64,000 nucleotides of DNA from Flavobacterium piscis (GCF_001686925.1 NZ_LVEN01000042.1:124001-188000), one strand, 5' to 3'; positions 18,554 to 27,723 are shown, counted from the first letter of the stretch. A program made the numbers and translations. The notes: generated by a model not told the origin, from the letters alone.

Positions 18554-19672
18554 ATGAAAGTAGCACTTATTACAGGAATTACAGGACAAGACGGATCATA
18601 TTTAGCTGAATTGTTATTAGAAAAAGGATATATGGTACATGGGGTTAAACGAAGAGCATCTTCATTTAATACGCAGCGTATTGATCATATTTATCAGGAT
18701 ACGCATGAAGCGCATGTAAATTTTAAGTTACACTATGGTGATTTAACGGATTCTACTAATATAATCAGAATCATTCAAGAGGTACAACCCGACGAAATCT
18801 ATAATTTAGGAGCAATGAGCCATGTAAAAGTATCTTTTGATTCGCCAGAATACGTTGCGAATGTTGATGGAATTGGTACACTAAGAATTTTAGAGGCAGT
18901 GCGTATCTTAGGTTTAGAAAAGAAAACCCGTATATATCAGGCATCAACATCTGAATTGTATGGTGGTTTGGCTGAGAATAAAAACGAAAAGGGATTATAT
19001 GATGAGCATTCACCATTTTATCCACGTTCACCTTATGGAGCTGCAAAAATTTATGGTTTTTGGATTACCAAAAATTATCGTGAAGCCTATAATATGTTTG
19101 CTTGCAATGGAATTTTGTTTAATCACGAATCACCCCGTCGAGGAGAAACTTTTGTAACACGTAAAATAACTATGGCTACGGCAGCTATTGCTTTAGGAGA
19201 ACAAGAGTGCTTATATTTAGGAAACCTAGATGCTCAACGTGATTGGGGACACGCAAAAGATTATGTGGAAGCAATGTGGAGAATCCTTCAGCAAGATATT
19301 GCCGAAGATTATGTAATTGCAATGGGAGAAACTACCTATGTACGTGATTTTGTTAAAATGTCATTTGCAGAAGTAGGAATAGATATCGAATTTAGAGGAG
19401 AAGGAGTAGATGAAAAAGGATATGTTGCTTCTTGTAGTAATCCTGCTTACCAGATTGAATTAGGTAAACAAATTATTGCGGTTGATCCACAATATTTCCG
19501 TCCTACAGAGGTAGATTTGCTTATAGGAGATCCTACGAAATCTAAGACTCAATTAGGCTGGGTGCCTCAGTATGATTTAGCAGGATTAGTTAAAGAAATG
19601 ATGGCTTCTGATCTTCAATATGTTCTTAAAGAAAAAATGTTAAAAGAAGTAAGGTCAAGTATTAATTATTAA
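18554..19672 (+). CDS. gmd: GDP-mannose 4,6-dehydratase
   Basis: Gmd converts GDP-D-mannose to GDP-4-keto-6-deoxymannose. The protein is 372 residues, normal for the family. [19 protein letters not shown] at residues 7-25 is the NADP-binding signature, followed by [32 protein letters not shown], the catalytic STSELYG, and YGAAK for the YxxxK pair. The product is a branch point here: fcl just downstream makes GDP-L-fucose, and the Per-like aminotransferase at 7644 could make GDP-perosamine. An AT-rich stem-loop lies between gmd and fcl. Confidence 0.97.
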   Translation: MKVALITGITGQDGSYLAELLLEKGYMVHGVKRRASSFNTQRIDHIYQDTHEAHVNFKLHYGDLTDSTNIIRIIQEVQPDEIYNLGAMSHVKVSFDSPEYVANVDGIGTLRILEAVRILGLEKKTRIYQASTSELYGGLAENKNEKGLYDEHSPFYPRSPYGAAKIYGFWITKNYREAYNMFACNGILFNHESPRRGETFVTRKITMATAAIALGEQECLYLGNLDAQRDWGHAKDYVEAMWRILQQDIAEDYVIAMGETTYVRDFVKMSFAEVGIDIEFRGEGVDEKGYVASCSNPAYQIELGKQIIAVDPQYFRPTEVDLLIGDPTKSKTQLGWVPQYDLAGLVKEMMASDLQYVLKEKMLKEVRSSINY

Positions 19673-19703
19673 TTCAAATAAAACAAGTTTATTCTTGAAT
19701 TAA
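19669..19703 (+). other. Intercistronic stem-loop between gmd and fcl
   Basis: TTAATTCAA at 19669-19677 and TTGAATTAA at 19695-19703 are perfect inverted arms, and inside them ATAAA (19678-19682) pairs with TTTAT (19688-19692) around a five-base loop, ACAAG, leaving a two-base bulge. The left arm includes part of the gmd stop codon. No T-run follows on either strand, so it is not a standard terminator. It could shape RNA processing or relative expression of fcl. Confidence 0.45.
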
Positions 19704-19715
19704 AAAATCATCATT

Positions 19716-20648
19716 ATGAATTTAAATGATAAAATATACATAGCTGGACATCGGGGAATGGTAGGTTCAGCTATTTTACGTCAATTAAGAAATAAAGGTT
19801 TCAATAATTTTATTTTGAAAACTTCTTCAGAACTAGATTTAAGAAATCAACAAGCGGTTGCTGATTTTTTTGAACAAGAAAAACCAGATTATGTTTTCTT
19901 GGCAGCTGCAAAAGTAGGAGGGATTATTGCTAATAATACTTATAGAGGAGATTTCATCTATGAAAACTTAATGATTCAAAATAATGTGATTCATCAAGCC
20001 TATTTGCAGAATGTAAAAAAATTAATGTTTTTGGGGTCTTCTTGTATTTATCCAAAAATGGCTCCTCAGCCTTTAAAAGAGGAATATATGCTGACTGGAG
20101 AATTAGAGCCAACAAATGAACCTTATGCTATTGCTAAAATTGCTGGCATTAAAATGTGTGACGCTTATAGGGATCAGTTTGGCTGCAACTTTATTTCTGT
20201 AATGCCTACAAATTTATATGGACCAAATGACAATTATGATTTAAAAAACTCACATGTATTACCTGCAATGCTTAGAAAATTCATTACAGCAAAGCGTAAT
20301 AAAGAGACTTCAGTTACTATATGGGGAACAGGAAGTCCTAAAAGAGAGTTTTTGCATGCTGATGATCTTGCTGAGGCGTGTGTCTTTCTAATGGAAAATT
20401 ATAATGAAGCTGGATTGGTCAATATTGGAGTTGGAGAAGATATTTCAATTTTAGATCTGGCAATTTTAGTTAAAAAAATCGTTGGTTTCGAAGGTGAAAT
20501 TCTAACGGATACAACCAAGCCAGATGGTACTCCACGTAAATTAATGGACGTTTCTAAACTAAGCAGTTTCGGTTGGAAGGCTAAAACTAGCTTGGAAGAA
20601 GGTGTTCAGAAAGTTTACAACGAAATAAAAGATACTAATTGGGAGTAA
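19716..20648 (+). CDS. fcl: GDP-L-fucose synthase
   Basis: Fcl (WcaG) epimerises and reduces GDP-4-keto-6-deoxymannose to GDP-L-fucose. Over 310 residues it shows IAGHRGMVGSAI at about 9-20, ELDLRNQQAV, AAAKVGGI, the catalytic LGSSCIYPK, and YAIAKIAG with the YxxxK pair. TNLYGPNDNYD and SPKREFLHADDLA are further family signatures. GDP-fucose is the expected donor for the GT11 fucosyltransferase at 45171 and possibly other enzymes here. It follows gmd by 43 bases. Confidence 0.96.
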   Translation: MNLNDKIYIAGHRGMVGSAILRQLRNKGFNNFILKTSSELDLRNQQAVADFFEQEKPDYVFLAAAKVGGIIANNTYRGDFIYENLMIQNNVIHQAYLQNVKKLMFLGSSCIYPKMAPQPLKEEYMLTGELEPTNEPYAIAKIAGIKMCDAYRDQFGCNFISVMPTNLYGPNDNYDLKNSHVLPAMLRKFITAKRNKETSVTIWGTGSPKREFLHADDLAEACVFLMENYNEAGLVNIGVGEDISILDLAILVKKIVGFEGEILTDTTKPDGTPRKLMDVSKLSSFGWKAKTSLEEGVQKVYNEIKDTNWE

Positions 20649-20659
20649 CCTCATAAATA

Positions 20660-21625
20660 ATGCAATACACAATACTAGGAATAATTTTAATGATTTTGAT
20701 GTTGCTTTATTTTAAAGTGGCTGATCGTTATAATATTATTGACAAACCCAATCAAAGAAGTTCACATACAGAAATTACCTTAAGAGGAGGTGGAATCATT
20801 TTTTGGTTCGCTGCTCTAATTTATTTTTTACAAAACATTCAGACGAATTATTTTTTCTTTACCGGGATAACTTTGGTCAGTTTAGTAAGCTTTTGGGATG
20901 ATATTAAGAGTTTGTCTAACAAAATCAGGATTTCAATTCACTTTTTATCCATTACTCTGATTTTTTATGATTTAGGAGTATTTACCCTGATGCCTTTTTA
21001 TGGAGTTGGTATTGCTTATATCCTGGCAATAGGATTGATAAATGCTTATAACTTTATGGATGGGATTAATGGTATCACAGGATTGTATACTTTGGTCGTT
21101 ATGGGGGCATTATTATATGTTAACAAAAACATTCAATTTTTCTTTGATGCTGTTTTTATAAAGTATGCGATGATCGCCAGTTTAGTTTTCTTATTTTTTA
21201 ACTATAGAAAAAAGGCAAAATGTTTTGCCGGGGATATTGGCAGTATCGCTATTGCTTTTTGGGTCATTTATTTGGTTTTGAAATTGATATTAGTAACCAA
21301 TTCGCTTGTATGGCTTTTATTCTTAGCGATCTATGGTGTTGATGCCATTTGTACCATTCTCCATCGATTGTACTTAAAACAAAATATTTTTGAAGCACAT
21401 CGTCTTCATTTATACCAGGTTTTAAGTAATGAATATAAAATGCAACACCGTTTGGTCTCTTTATACTACGCAATCGCTCAAAGTGCAGTTTCAGCTTTAG
21501 TTATCTTTTTATATCAAAAGGTTAATGATATAGTACTATTTGTAATTGTGATATCACCATTACTTTTATTATATAGCCTTAAGTTTTATTTGTTAAATAA
21601 AAGCGATTTAAAATTAAAGGCATGA
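20660..21625 (+). CDS. WecA/WbpL-like polyprenyl-phosphate N-acetylhexosamine-1-phosphate transferase
   Basis: An integral membrane enzyme of the MraY/WecA superfamily, expected to start the glycan by moving a HexNAc-1-phosphate from its UDP form to undecaprenyl phosphate. About ten hydrophobic segments are visible over 321 residues. Family motifs are clear: RSSH at 33-36, WDD at 79-81, NFMDGINGI at 131-139, CFAGDIGS at 188-195 and HRLHLYQ at 247-253. WbpL uses FucNAc or QuiNAc derivatives, which suits the neighbouring SDR, aminotransferase and WbpM-like genes. It overlaps the cupin gene by four bases (ATGA). Confidence 0.92.
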   Translation: MQYTILGIILMILMLLYFKVADRYNIIDKPNQRSSHTEITLRGGGIIFWFAALIYFLQNIQTNYFFFTGITLVSLVSFWDDIKSLSNKIRISIHFLSITLIFYDLGVFTLMPFYGVGIAYILAIGLINAYNFMDGINGITGLYTLVVMGALLYVNKNIQFFFDAVFIKYAMIASLVFLFFNYRKKAKCFAGDIGSIAIAFWVIYLVLKLILVTNSLVWLLFLAIYGVDAICTILHRLYLKQNIFEAHRLHLYQVLSNEYKMQHRLVSLYYAIAQSAVSALVIFLYQKVNDIVLFVIVISPLLLLYSLKFYLLNKSDLKLKA

Positions 21626-22050
21626 TTCCAAAAATAATTCAGGGAGGTAATTTCTCCGATCATCGCGGAACTATTTCGTATGTTAATGATTTTAAGTTTT
21701 CGGATATCGAAAGATTCTATATCATTAGTAATTCTGAAGGAAATCCTATTCGTGCCTGGCAAGGGCATAAATTAGACACCAAAAACTTTTATTGTTTAAC
21801 CGGTTCTTTCAATATTCATTTTATAAAAATTGATAATTGGGAAAATCCCTCGAAAGAATTAACAGTAGAAACTATTTATGTTTCTGCTAATGACAGTAAG
21901 ATAGTTCATATTCCTGGGGGTTATGCTAATGCTATAGAATCTTTAGAAAAAGATTCAAAACTAATTTCTTTTTCAACATTACCGCTTGCAAATGTTGGTG
22001 ACGATGATGTTCGTTATGCTTCAGATTATTGGAAAATTAATGAAAAATAA
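21622..22050 (+). CDS. WxcM/FdtA-like cupin sugar-modifying protein
   Basis: A 142-residue single-domain cupin. It resembles both the FdtA/WxcM ketoisomerases and RmlC-type epimerases: an early DHRG, then RAWQGHK, where a catalytic histidine would sit, then FYCLTGSF and HIPGGYANAIES. It is flanked by overlapping reading frames, four bases with the WecA-like gene and eleven with the aminotransferase, so the three are tightly coupled. A likely role is isomerisation or epimerisation of a nucleotide-linked keto sugar for the aminotransferase. The reaction cannot be told from sequence alone. Confidence 0.75.
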   Translation: MIPKIIQGGNFSDHRGTISYVNDFKFSDIERFYIISNSEGNPIRAWQGHKLDTKNFYCLTGSFNIHFIKIDNWENPSKELTVETIYVSANDSKIVHIPGGYANAIESLEKDSKLISFSTLPLANVGDDDVRYASDYWKINEK

Positions 22051-23179
22051 CCGAATTTATTTATCCTTATCTGAGCAAAGCGGTTTTGAACAAGATTATA
22101 TTCAAAAGGCTTTACAAACAAATTGGATCACTTCCGGAGGACCAAATGTTAATGAATTTGAAAGTGCTTTAGAAAATTATCTAGATGACAAATCATTTGT
22201 ATCGGCTCTCAATTCAGGTACATCAGCTATTCATTTAGCATTGGTGTTGTTAGGTGTGAAGGAAGGGGATGAGATTATTTGTCAAACTATGACTTTTTCG
22301 GCTTCGGCAAATCCAATTCTGTATCAGGGAGCTATTCCTGTTTTTGTAGACAGCGAATTAGACACTTGGAATATTTGTCCTGAATATTTAGAAGCTGCAA
22401 TTAAAGATAGAATTAAAAAAGGCAAAAAGCCTAAAGCGATTATAGCAGTGCATCTTTATGGAACTCCTTATAAAGTGGATGAAATTCATGCTATTGCTGA
22501 TAAGTACGATATTCCAATTATCGAAGATAGTGCCGAAGCTTTAGGAAGTTCTTATAAAGGAAAAAAATGCGGGAGTTTTGGAGATTTCGGAGTTTTTTCA
22601 TTCAATGGAAATAAAATAATTACGACCTCAAGTGGGGGAGCATTAGTCACTAATTCAAAAGAATTAAAAGAAAAAGCCATTTTTTATGCAACACAATCGA
22701 AAGATGATGCGGTGCATTACCAACATAGTCAGATAGGTTATAATTACCGAATGAGTAATATTTGTGCCGGAGTGGGATTGGGGCAGATGAAAATTTTAGA
22801 TAAAAATGTAGGTTCCAGAAGAAAGACAAATATTTTTTATAAGGAGATATTTATGAATATTGAAGAAGTGGATGTTTTTGAGAGTATTAATGAAAATTAT
22901 TTTTCGAACTATTGGTTAAGTACTATTCTCGTTGAACCTTATAAAAATAGAAATAAAGAGAGTTTGAGACTTGCACTTGAAAATGCAAATATAGAAAGTC
23001 GCCCACTTTGGAAACCTATGCATTTACAGCCAATTTTCGAAAAATACCCATATTACGGTAATAAAATTGCCAAAAATTTATTTGAAAAAGGATTATGTTT
23101 ACCCTCGGGATCAAATTTGTCAATAGAAGATAGAAAGAGAATTAGAGAAGTTATAGTTGACTTCTTTAAAAATAAATAA
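22040..23179 (+). CDS. PglE-like PLP-dependent sugar aminotransferase
   Basis: A 379-residue DegT/DnrJ/EryC1/StrS aminotransferase. I take ATG 22040, eleven bases inside the end of the cupin gene, because IYLSLSEQSG right after it aligns with family N termini; the longer frame from 21986 encodes unrelated residues. The PLP lysine is K192 in FNGNKIITT. HYQHSQIGYNYRMSN and ESRPLWKPMH match the C. jejuni PglE type, which aminates UDP-4-keto-6-deoxy-GlcNAc, the product of a WbpM/PglF-like dehydratase such as the one at 25653. It may therefore make a UDP-4-amino-4,6-dideoxy-HexNAc. An alternative substrate shaped by the cupin remains possible. Confidence 0.88.
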   Translation: MKNNRIYLSLSEQSGFEQDYIQKALQTNWITSGGPNVNEFESALENYLDDKSFVSALNSGTSAIHLALVLLGVKEGDEIICQTMTFSASANPILYQGAIPVFVDSELDTWNICPEYLEAAIKDRIKKGKKPKAIIAVHLYGTPYKVDEIHAIADKYDIPIIEDSAEALGSSYKGKKCGSFGDFGVFSFNGNKIITTSSGGALVTNSKELKEKAIFYATQSKDDAVHYQHSQIGYNYRMSNICAGVGLGQMKILDKNVGSRRKTNIFYKEIFMNIEEVDVFESINENYFSNYWLSTILVEPYKNRNKESLRLALENANIESRPLWKPMHLQPIFEKYPYYGNKIAKNLFEKGLCLPSGSNLSIEDRKRIREVIVDFFKNK

Positions 23180-23193
23180 GAATTGATTTTAAT

Positions 23194-23742
23194 ATGAAAA
23201 TTGAAGAAACGTTTATAAAAGATTTAGTAGTTGTAGAACCAACAGTTTTTGGTGACGAAAGAGGTTATTTTTTTGAATCATATAGTAAAACTAAATTTGA
23301 AGATTTAGGTATTACTATTGATTTTGTTCAGGACAATCAATCTTTTTCTAAAAAAGGAACTTTAAGAGGTCTACACTATCAAAATCCACCATTTGCACAA
23401 ACCAAATTAGTTCGTGTTTTAGAAGGTGAAATTATTGATGTAGCTGTAGATTTGAGAAAAGATTCTCCGACTTATGGAAAAGCATTTAGTGTTCTATTAT
23501 CTGCTGAGAACAAAAAACAGTTATTAGTTCCTCAGGGGTTTGCTCATGGTTTTTCAGTAATTAGTGAAACAGCATCGGTAATGTATAAATGTGATCAGTT
23601 TTATAATAAAGCCTCAGAAGGCGGAATTAAATTTGACGATCCCTCTTTAAATATTGATTGGGGAATGGATTTGAAAGATGCAATTGTTTCTGAAAAAGAT
23701 CAAATACTTCCTTTTATTGAAAATTGTAATAGTTTATTTTAA
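23194..23742 (+). CDS. rmlC: dTDP-4-dehydrorhamnose 3,5-epimerase
   Basis: RmlC epimerises C3 and C5 of dTDP-4-keto-6-deoxyglucose. The 182-residue cupin protein has FGDERGYFFESY near residue 22, QDNQSFSKKGTLRGLHYQ with the catalytic histidine, EGEIIDVAVDLRKDSPTYG, and PQGFAHGFSV. The stop codon overlaps the ATG of rmlD by one base, so the two are translationally coupled. Confidence 0.96.
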   Translation: MKIEETFIKDLVVVEPTVFGDERGYFFESYSKTKFEDLGITIDFVQDNQSFSKKGTLRGLHYQNPPFAQTKLVRVLEGEIIDVAVDLRKDSPTYGKAFSVLLSAENKKQLLVPQGFAHGFSVISETASVMYKCDQFYNKASEGGIKFDDPSLNIDWGMDLKDAIVSEKDQILPFIENCNSLF

Positions 23743-24587
23743 TGAGAAAAATTCTTGTAACGGGAGCAAACGGACAATTAGGTTCTGAATTAGCTGTTTT
23801 ATCATTAAATTATCCTCAGTACGAATGGATTTTTGCTGATAGAAGTCAAATTACTTTAGATAATTTAGAACTTCTTGAAATTCAACTCAATCAAATTCAA
23901 CCTAATGTAATTTTTAATTGTGGTGCCTATACAGCAGTTGATAAGGCTGAAACTGAAAAAGAGCTGGCTTTTACCATAAATGATAGAGCAGTGGAATTAA
24001 TTGCAAAATATACTCAAGAGAATAATGTGAAACTAATCCATATTTCTACAGATTATGTTTTTGATGGGACTTCTTCAATTGCCTTAAATGAAGACGAGAA
24101 AACTAATCCTATCAATGTTTATGGATCTAGTAAAAGAGCGGGGGAAATTGCTTGTTTGAAAGAAAATCCAAATTCAATTATTATAAGAACTTCCTGGGTC
24201 TACAGTAAATTTGGAAATAATTTTGTAAAAACGATGCAACGATTAATGCAGGAAAGAGATGCTATTAACGTGGTAAACGATCAAATTGGCTCTCCGACAT
24301 ATGCAACTGATCTTGCTCAAGCTATGGTTGATATTTTGGAATTTCCGAAATGGACTCCGGGGATTTACAATTATTCTAATGAGGGTGAAATAAGTTGGTA
24401 TGAATTTGCGTTGAGCATACAGGAATTTGGAGGATACAGTTGTAATGTTGGCGGTATACCATCAGCATCCTATCCAACTCCTGCAAAACGTCCTGAATTT
24501 TCATTATTAGATAAGAAAAAAATTAAAACTATTTATAATCTGGATATTCCAAATTATAAAGAAAGTTTGAAAAAAATGTTTATATAA
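23742..24587 (+). CDS. rmlD: dTDP-4-dehydrorhamnose reductase
   Basis: RmlD reduces the RmlC product to dTDP-L-rhamnose. The 281-residue protein has VTGANGQLGSEL at residues 6-17, NCGAYTAVDKAE, HISTDYVFDG with the catalytic threonine region, and YGSSKRAGE as YxxxK. RTSWVYSKFGNNFVKTM and the C-terminal RPEFSLLDKKKI are usual for the family. It is coupled to rmlC and separated from rmlA by a 96-base gap containing a heptamer repeat. Confidence 0.95.
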   Translation: MRKILVTGANGQLGSELAVLSLNYPQYEWIFADRSQITLDNLELLEIQLNQIQPNVIFNCGAYTAVDKAETEKELAFTINDRAVELIAKYTQENNVKLIHISTDYVFDGTSSIALNEDEKTNPINVYGSSKRAGEIACLKENPNSIIIRTSWVYSKFGNNFVKTMQRLMQERDAINVVNDQIGSPTYATDLAQAMVDILEFPKWTPGIYNYSNEGEISWYEFALSIQEFGGYSCNVGGIPSASYPTPAKRPEFSLLDKKKIKTIYNLDIPNYKESLKKMFI

Positions 24588-24636
24588 AATAAGTAAAGAT
24601 GATTTTAAGATGTGATTGCAGCATTTCGGTATTAAG

Positions 24637-24678
24637 AAATCTAAAATCTAAAATCTAAAATCTAAAGTCTAAAATCAA
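24637..24678 (+). repeat. Heptanucleotide tandem repeat upstream of rmlA
   Basis: Six consecutive seven-base units of AAATCTA: units one to four (24637-24664) are perfect, unit five reads AAGTCTA and unit six AAATCAA. The array ends five bases before the rmlA ATG, inside the 5' untranslated region or the intercistronic space. Slippage would change the leader length and perhaps rmlA translation. As far as I recall, similar AAATCTAA strings occur between genes in other Flavobacterium genomes, so it may be a dispersed low-complexity element. Confidence 0.85.
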
Positions 24679-24683
24679 AATAT

Positions 24684-25568
24684 ATGAAAGGAATTATTTT
24701 AGCGGGAGGTTCTGGCACGCGTTTACATCCATTGACACTTGCTATGAGCAAACAAATGATGCCGGTATATGATAAACCAATGATTTATTATCCGTTGTCT
24801 ACTTTAATGATGTCAGGGATCAGTGAAATATTAATTATTTCTACTCCGCATGACTTACCTAATTTCAAAAAACTGTTAGGGGATGGCTCTAGTTTAGGTT
24901 GTAAATTTAGTTATGCAGAACAGGCAATTCCTAACGGTTTAGCTCAGGCTTTTGTAATTGGAGAAGAATTTATTGGTAATGATGATGTAGCTTTGATATT
25001 GGGAGATAATATCTTTTTTGGATCTAATATGCAGGAACTTTTGAAATCAAATACAAAACCAAAGGGTGGTGTTGTTTTTGCTTATCATGTTTCAGATCCA
25101 GAACGATATGGGGTTGTGGAGTTTGATGAAAATTTTAAAGCGATTTCTATTGAAGAAAAACCTGAAGAACCAAAATCTAACTTTGCGGTTCCTGGATTAT
25201 ATTTTTACGATAACTCTGTTGTGGAGATTGCCAAAAATATTAAGCCAAGCGCTCGCGGGGAATATGAAATTACTGATGTTAACAAAGTGTATTTAGAAAG
25301 AGAAGTTTTGAAAGTAGGTATTTTAAGCAGAGGTACAGCCTGGTTGGATACGGGGACTTTTAATAGTTTAATGCAGGCAGGTCAATTTGTACAGGTTTTG
25401 GAAGAAAGGCAAGGGCTTAAAGTGGGTTGTATTGAAGAAATTGCCTGGAGACAAGGATTTATAAATGATGCTCAACTTGAAGAACTAGCTTTACCTTTAG
25501 TAAAATCCGGATATGGTACTTATTTGATAGAATTTTTAAAACAAAAGAAAAAAGGTGTTAAAATCTAA
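24684..25568 (+). CDS. rmlA: Glucose-1-phosphate thymidylyltransferase
   Basis: RmlA makes dTDP-glucose, the first step to dTDP-L-rhamnose. Over 294 residues it has the nucleotide-binding [11 protein letters not shown] at 8-18, [17 protein letters not shown], the LGDNIFFG segment with the metal-binding aspartate, [19 protein letters not shown] and [10 protein letters not shown]. All are standard for the homotetrameric enzyme. Its translation start is separated from rmlD by the heptamer repeat, unlike the tight rmlC-rmlD junction, so it may be expressed somewhat independently. Confidence 0.97.
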   Translation: MKGIILAGGSGTRLHPLTLAMSKQMMPVYDKPMIYYPLSTLMMSGISEILIISTPHDLPNFKKLLGDGSSLGCKFSYAEQAIPNGLAQAFVIGEEFIGNDDVALILGDNIFFGSNMQELLKSNTKPKGGVVFAYHVSDPERYGVVEFDENFKAISIEEKPEEPKSNFAVPGLYFYDNSVVEIAKNIKPSARGEYEITDVNKVYLEREVLKVGILSRGTAWLDTGTFNSLMQAGQFVQVLEERQGLKVGCIEEIAWRQGFINDAQLEELALPLVKSGYGTYLIEFLKQKKKGVKI

Positions 25569-25606
25569 TTTGCATCAGGAAATAATTTTTTAAAAACTTT
25601 AATTTG

Positions 25607-25614
25607 TATTTTTG
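25607..25614 (+). promoter_or_regulatory. Candidate -7 promoter element upstream of the WbpM-like gene
   Basis: TATTTTTG fits the Bacteroidota -7 consensus TAnnTTTG exactly. It is 38 bases before the TTG start at 25653 and inside the 84-base gap after rmlA. No TTG was found at the usual -33 spacing, so only half of the promoter pattern is supported. Confidence 0.4.
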
Positions 25615-25652
25615 TAAGACAGACAAGGTTTATAAAATTAAACTACACCAAA

Positions 25653-27620
25653 TTGAATACAGACAAACAAACCAAAATAGCCTCTTTATTGCATAATTTT
25701 CTCTCACCCAGGAATCTAAGAAGTAGCATTAATAATCTTAGCTATTTGCCTAGGTGGATTATCATTGCAATAGACGTAATGGTACTGATTTTTTCGTTTA
25801 CGTTTACTTATATGTTGTTTGAAGGAACGGCATTGGGCTATATTATTACTTCTCATCAGTTTTATTTTGTTACTAGCTTAATTGTTATTAATATATTTTT
25901 CTTTTGGCTATTTAGAACATATTCGGGGATTATAAGACACTCTTCTTACATAGATGCTATTAAACTACTGTTTTCTCAAATGTCGGTTTTAGTGTTTTTT
26001 TTATTTTTCAATTTAGTTTTTGAGTTATATACTGGACACAAGGCATTTTTAAACACAGCACTTTTTATAAATCTGGTTTTATCATTTTGTGGTTTATTTT
26101 TATACCGTGTTGTTGTAAAACAAACTTTTGAATTGTATTTTTCAGAGAAAACCAATTCTAAGTTAATTAGAACGGTAATTTATGGAACTGATGCTAATGC
26201 TATTTCAGTAGCTAATGCATTAAAATTTGAAACACCTTCAAGATTTAAAATTGTGGGTTTTGTTGATAAAAATAATCAGAATGCATCTAAGAGAATGCTG
26301 GATTTGCCAATTCTGATTTTAAGAAAAAAATTACCTGCTTTAATGCGTTCTGTAGCAGCAGAAGGTGTTATTATAGCAGATAAAAGTTTATCAAAAGAAG
26401 AACAATTAATTATAGTAGATCAATGTCTTGAATTCAATTACAGAGTATATACTGTACCATTAATTTCGGATTGGGAAAATCAAAAAGAAATTTCTCAAAA
26501 AGTAAAAAACATTCAGATTGAAGATTTATTAGAAAGAAAACCGATAGTTCTGGATAGTAAATCTATTTCTAAACAATTAAAAGACAAAACGATTCTTATT
26601 ACTGGTGCTGCCGGATCAATAGGGAGCGAGATAGTGAGGCAGGTTTTAGGTTTTAATCCTAAGGTAGTTATTATTTTAGATCATGCTGAAACTCCCCTTC
26701 ACAATTTATGTTTAGAAACCATAGCTTTAGGATCACAGGCAAAAATCGTAACAGTTATTGCAGATGTTAGAAGTAAAAAAGCTTTAGAAAAAGTTTTTAA
26801 AAATTACAATCCTCACGTTGTGTTTCATGCTGCAGCTTATAAACATGTTCCTTTGATGGAGGAAAATCCATCACAAGCCATCCAGACGAATATTAAAGGA
26901 ACTAAAAACCTGGCTGACTTAGCGTGTAAATATCGTGTAAAGAAATTTGTTATGGTATCTACTGATAAGGCAGTGAATCCTAGTAATGTTATGGGGGCCA
27001 GTAAACGAATAGCAGAGAAATATGTTCAATCTTTATTTTTGAAAAATCAAAAAGAAAATATTGATGGGGCAACTAAATTTATTACAACACGTTTTGGAAA
27101 TGTTTTAGGCTCAAACGGATCAGTCGTTCCTTTGTTTACAAAACAAATTGCTGAGGGAGGTCCAGTAACCATTACCCATCAGGATATTATTCGTTATTTT
27201 ATGACCATTCCGGAAGCTTGTCAATTGGTACTGGAAGCCGGTGCAATGGGTAACGGAGGTGAGATTTATATTTTTGATATGGGTAAACCAGTTAAAATTA
27301 TAGATTTGGCAAAAAAAATGATTAAACTGGCAGGATTTATTCCGGACAAGGAAATCAAGATTAAAATCGTAGGTTTAAGACCTGGAGAAAAGTTATATGA
27401 AGAATTATTAAATGATACTTCTAAGACTTTACCAACTTATCATAATAAGATCATGATCGCTCAGGAAATACAAGACGAATATGAGAATTTACATATTGAA
27501 ATCGACGAGCTTATAGGTATTGCTGATTTTTATGATAACGATGACATTGTAACTAAAATGAAGAAAATTGTTCCCGAATTTAAAAGTATGAATTCTGCTT
27601 TTGAAGTTTTAGATAAGTAG
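25653..27620 (+). CDS. WbpM/PglF-like UDP-N-acetylhexosamine 4,6-dehydratase (membrane form)
   Basis: A 655-residue membrane-anchored dehydratase that probably converts UDP-GlcNAc to UDP-4-keto-6-deoxy-GlcNAc, the precursor of QuiNAc, FucNAc and bacillosamine-type sugars. Four membrane helices fill roughly residues 33-150, then a CoA-binding-like Rossmann domain (about 165-290), then the catalytic SDR domain with ITGAAGSIGSEIVRQ near 310. AAAYKHVPLMEENP and STDKAVNPSNVMGASKR show the usual replacement of the YxxxK tyrosine by methionine in this group. The start appears to be TTG at 25653; no in-frame ATG lies before the first helix. A terminator follows at 27657. Confidence 0.92.
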   Translation: MNTDKQTKIASLLHNFLSPRNLRSSINNLSYLPRWIIIAIDVMVLIFSFTFTYMLFEGTALGYIITSHQFYFVTSLIVINIFFFWLFRTYSGIIRHSSYIDAIKLLFSQMSVLVFFLFFNLVFELYTGHKAFLNTALFINLVLSFCGLFLYRVVVKQTFELYFSEKTNSKLIRTVIYGTDANAISVANALKFETPSRFKIVGFVDKNNQNASKRMLDLPILILRKKLPALMRSVAAEGVIIADKSLSKEEQLIIVDQCLEFNYRVYTVPLISDWENQKEISQKVKNIQIEDLLERKPIVLDSKSISKQLKDKTILITGAAGSIGSEIVRQVLGFNPKVVIILDHAETPLHNLCLETIALGSQAKIVTVIADVRSKKALEKVFKNYNPHVVFHAAAYKHVPLMEENPSQAIQTNIKGTKNLADLACKYRVKKFVMVSTDKAVNPSNVMGASKRIAEKYVQSLFLKNQKENIDGATKFITTRFGNVLGSNGSVVPLFTKQIAEGGPVTITHQDIIRYFMTIPEACQLVLEAGAMGNGGEIYIFDMGKPVKIIDLAKKMIKLAGFIPDKEIKIKIVGLRPGEKLYEELLNDTSKTLPTYHNKIMIAQEIQDEYENLHIEIDELIGIADFYDNDDIVTKMKKIVPEFKSMNSAFEVLDK

Positions 27621-27656
27621 TTTCTTATGATAAATTGAATTTTAGATTCAAATAGT

Positions 27657-27697
27657 GCAAAAAAGGTGTTTTTTTATAAAACGCCTTTTTGCTTTTT
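27657..27697 (+). terminator. Rho-independent terminator after the WbpM-like gene
   Basis: GCAAAAAAGGTGTTTT on the left pairs with AAAACGCCTTTTTGC on the right, with one extra A and one G-T pair, around a short AT-rich loop; TTTTT follows at 27693-27697. It begins 36 bases after the dehydratase stop. It is the only convincing intrinsic terminator I see in the plus-strand block and marks the boundary between the Wzx/Wzy half and the ABC-transporter half. Confidence 0.85.
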
Positions 27698-27723
27698 AGC
27701 TAATTTATAAGCGAATAAAAATC

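Noticed and set aside
18771-19157. Small frames on both strands inside gmd
   Set aside because: They are shadows of the strongly conserved gmd reading frame.
21986-22039. Upstream start for the PglE-like aminotransferase
   Set aside because: The extra residues are a frame shadow of the cupin gene; conserved sequence begins after 22040.
21622-22050. Second rmlC
   Set aside because: The cupin is shorter than RmlC and lacks the GLHYQ and GFAHGF motifs found in the true rmlC at 23194.
24637-24678. CRISPR array or phage attachment site
   Set aside because: Units are seven bases with no spacers; it is a simple tandem repeat and no integrase or cas gene is near.
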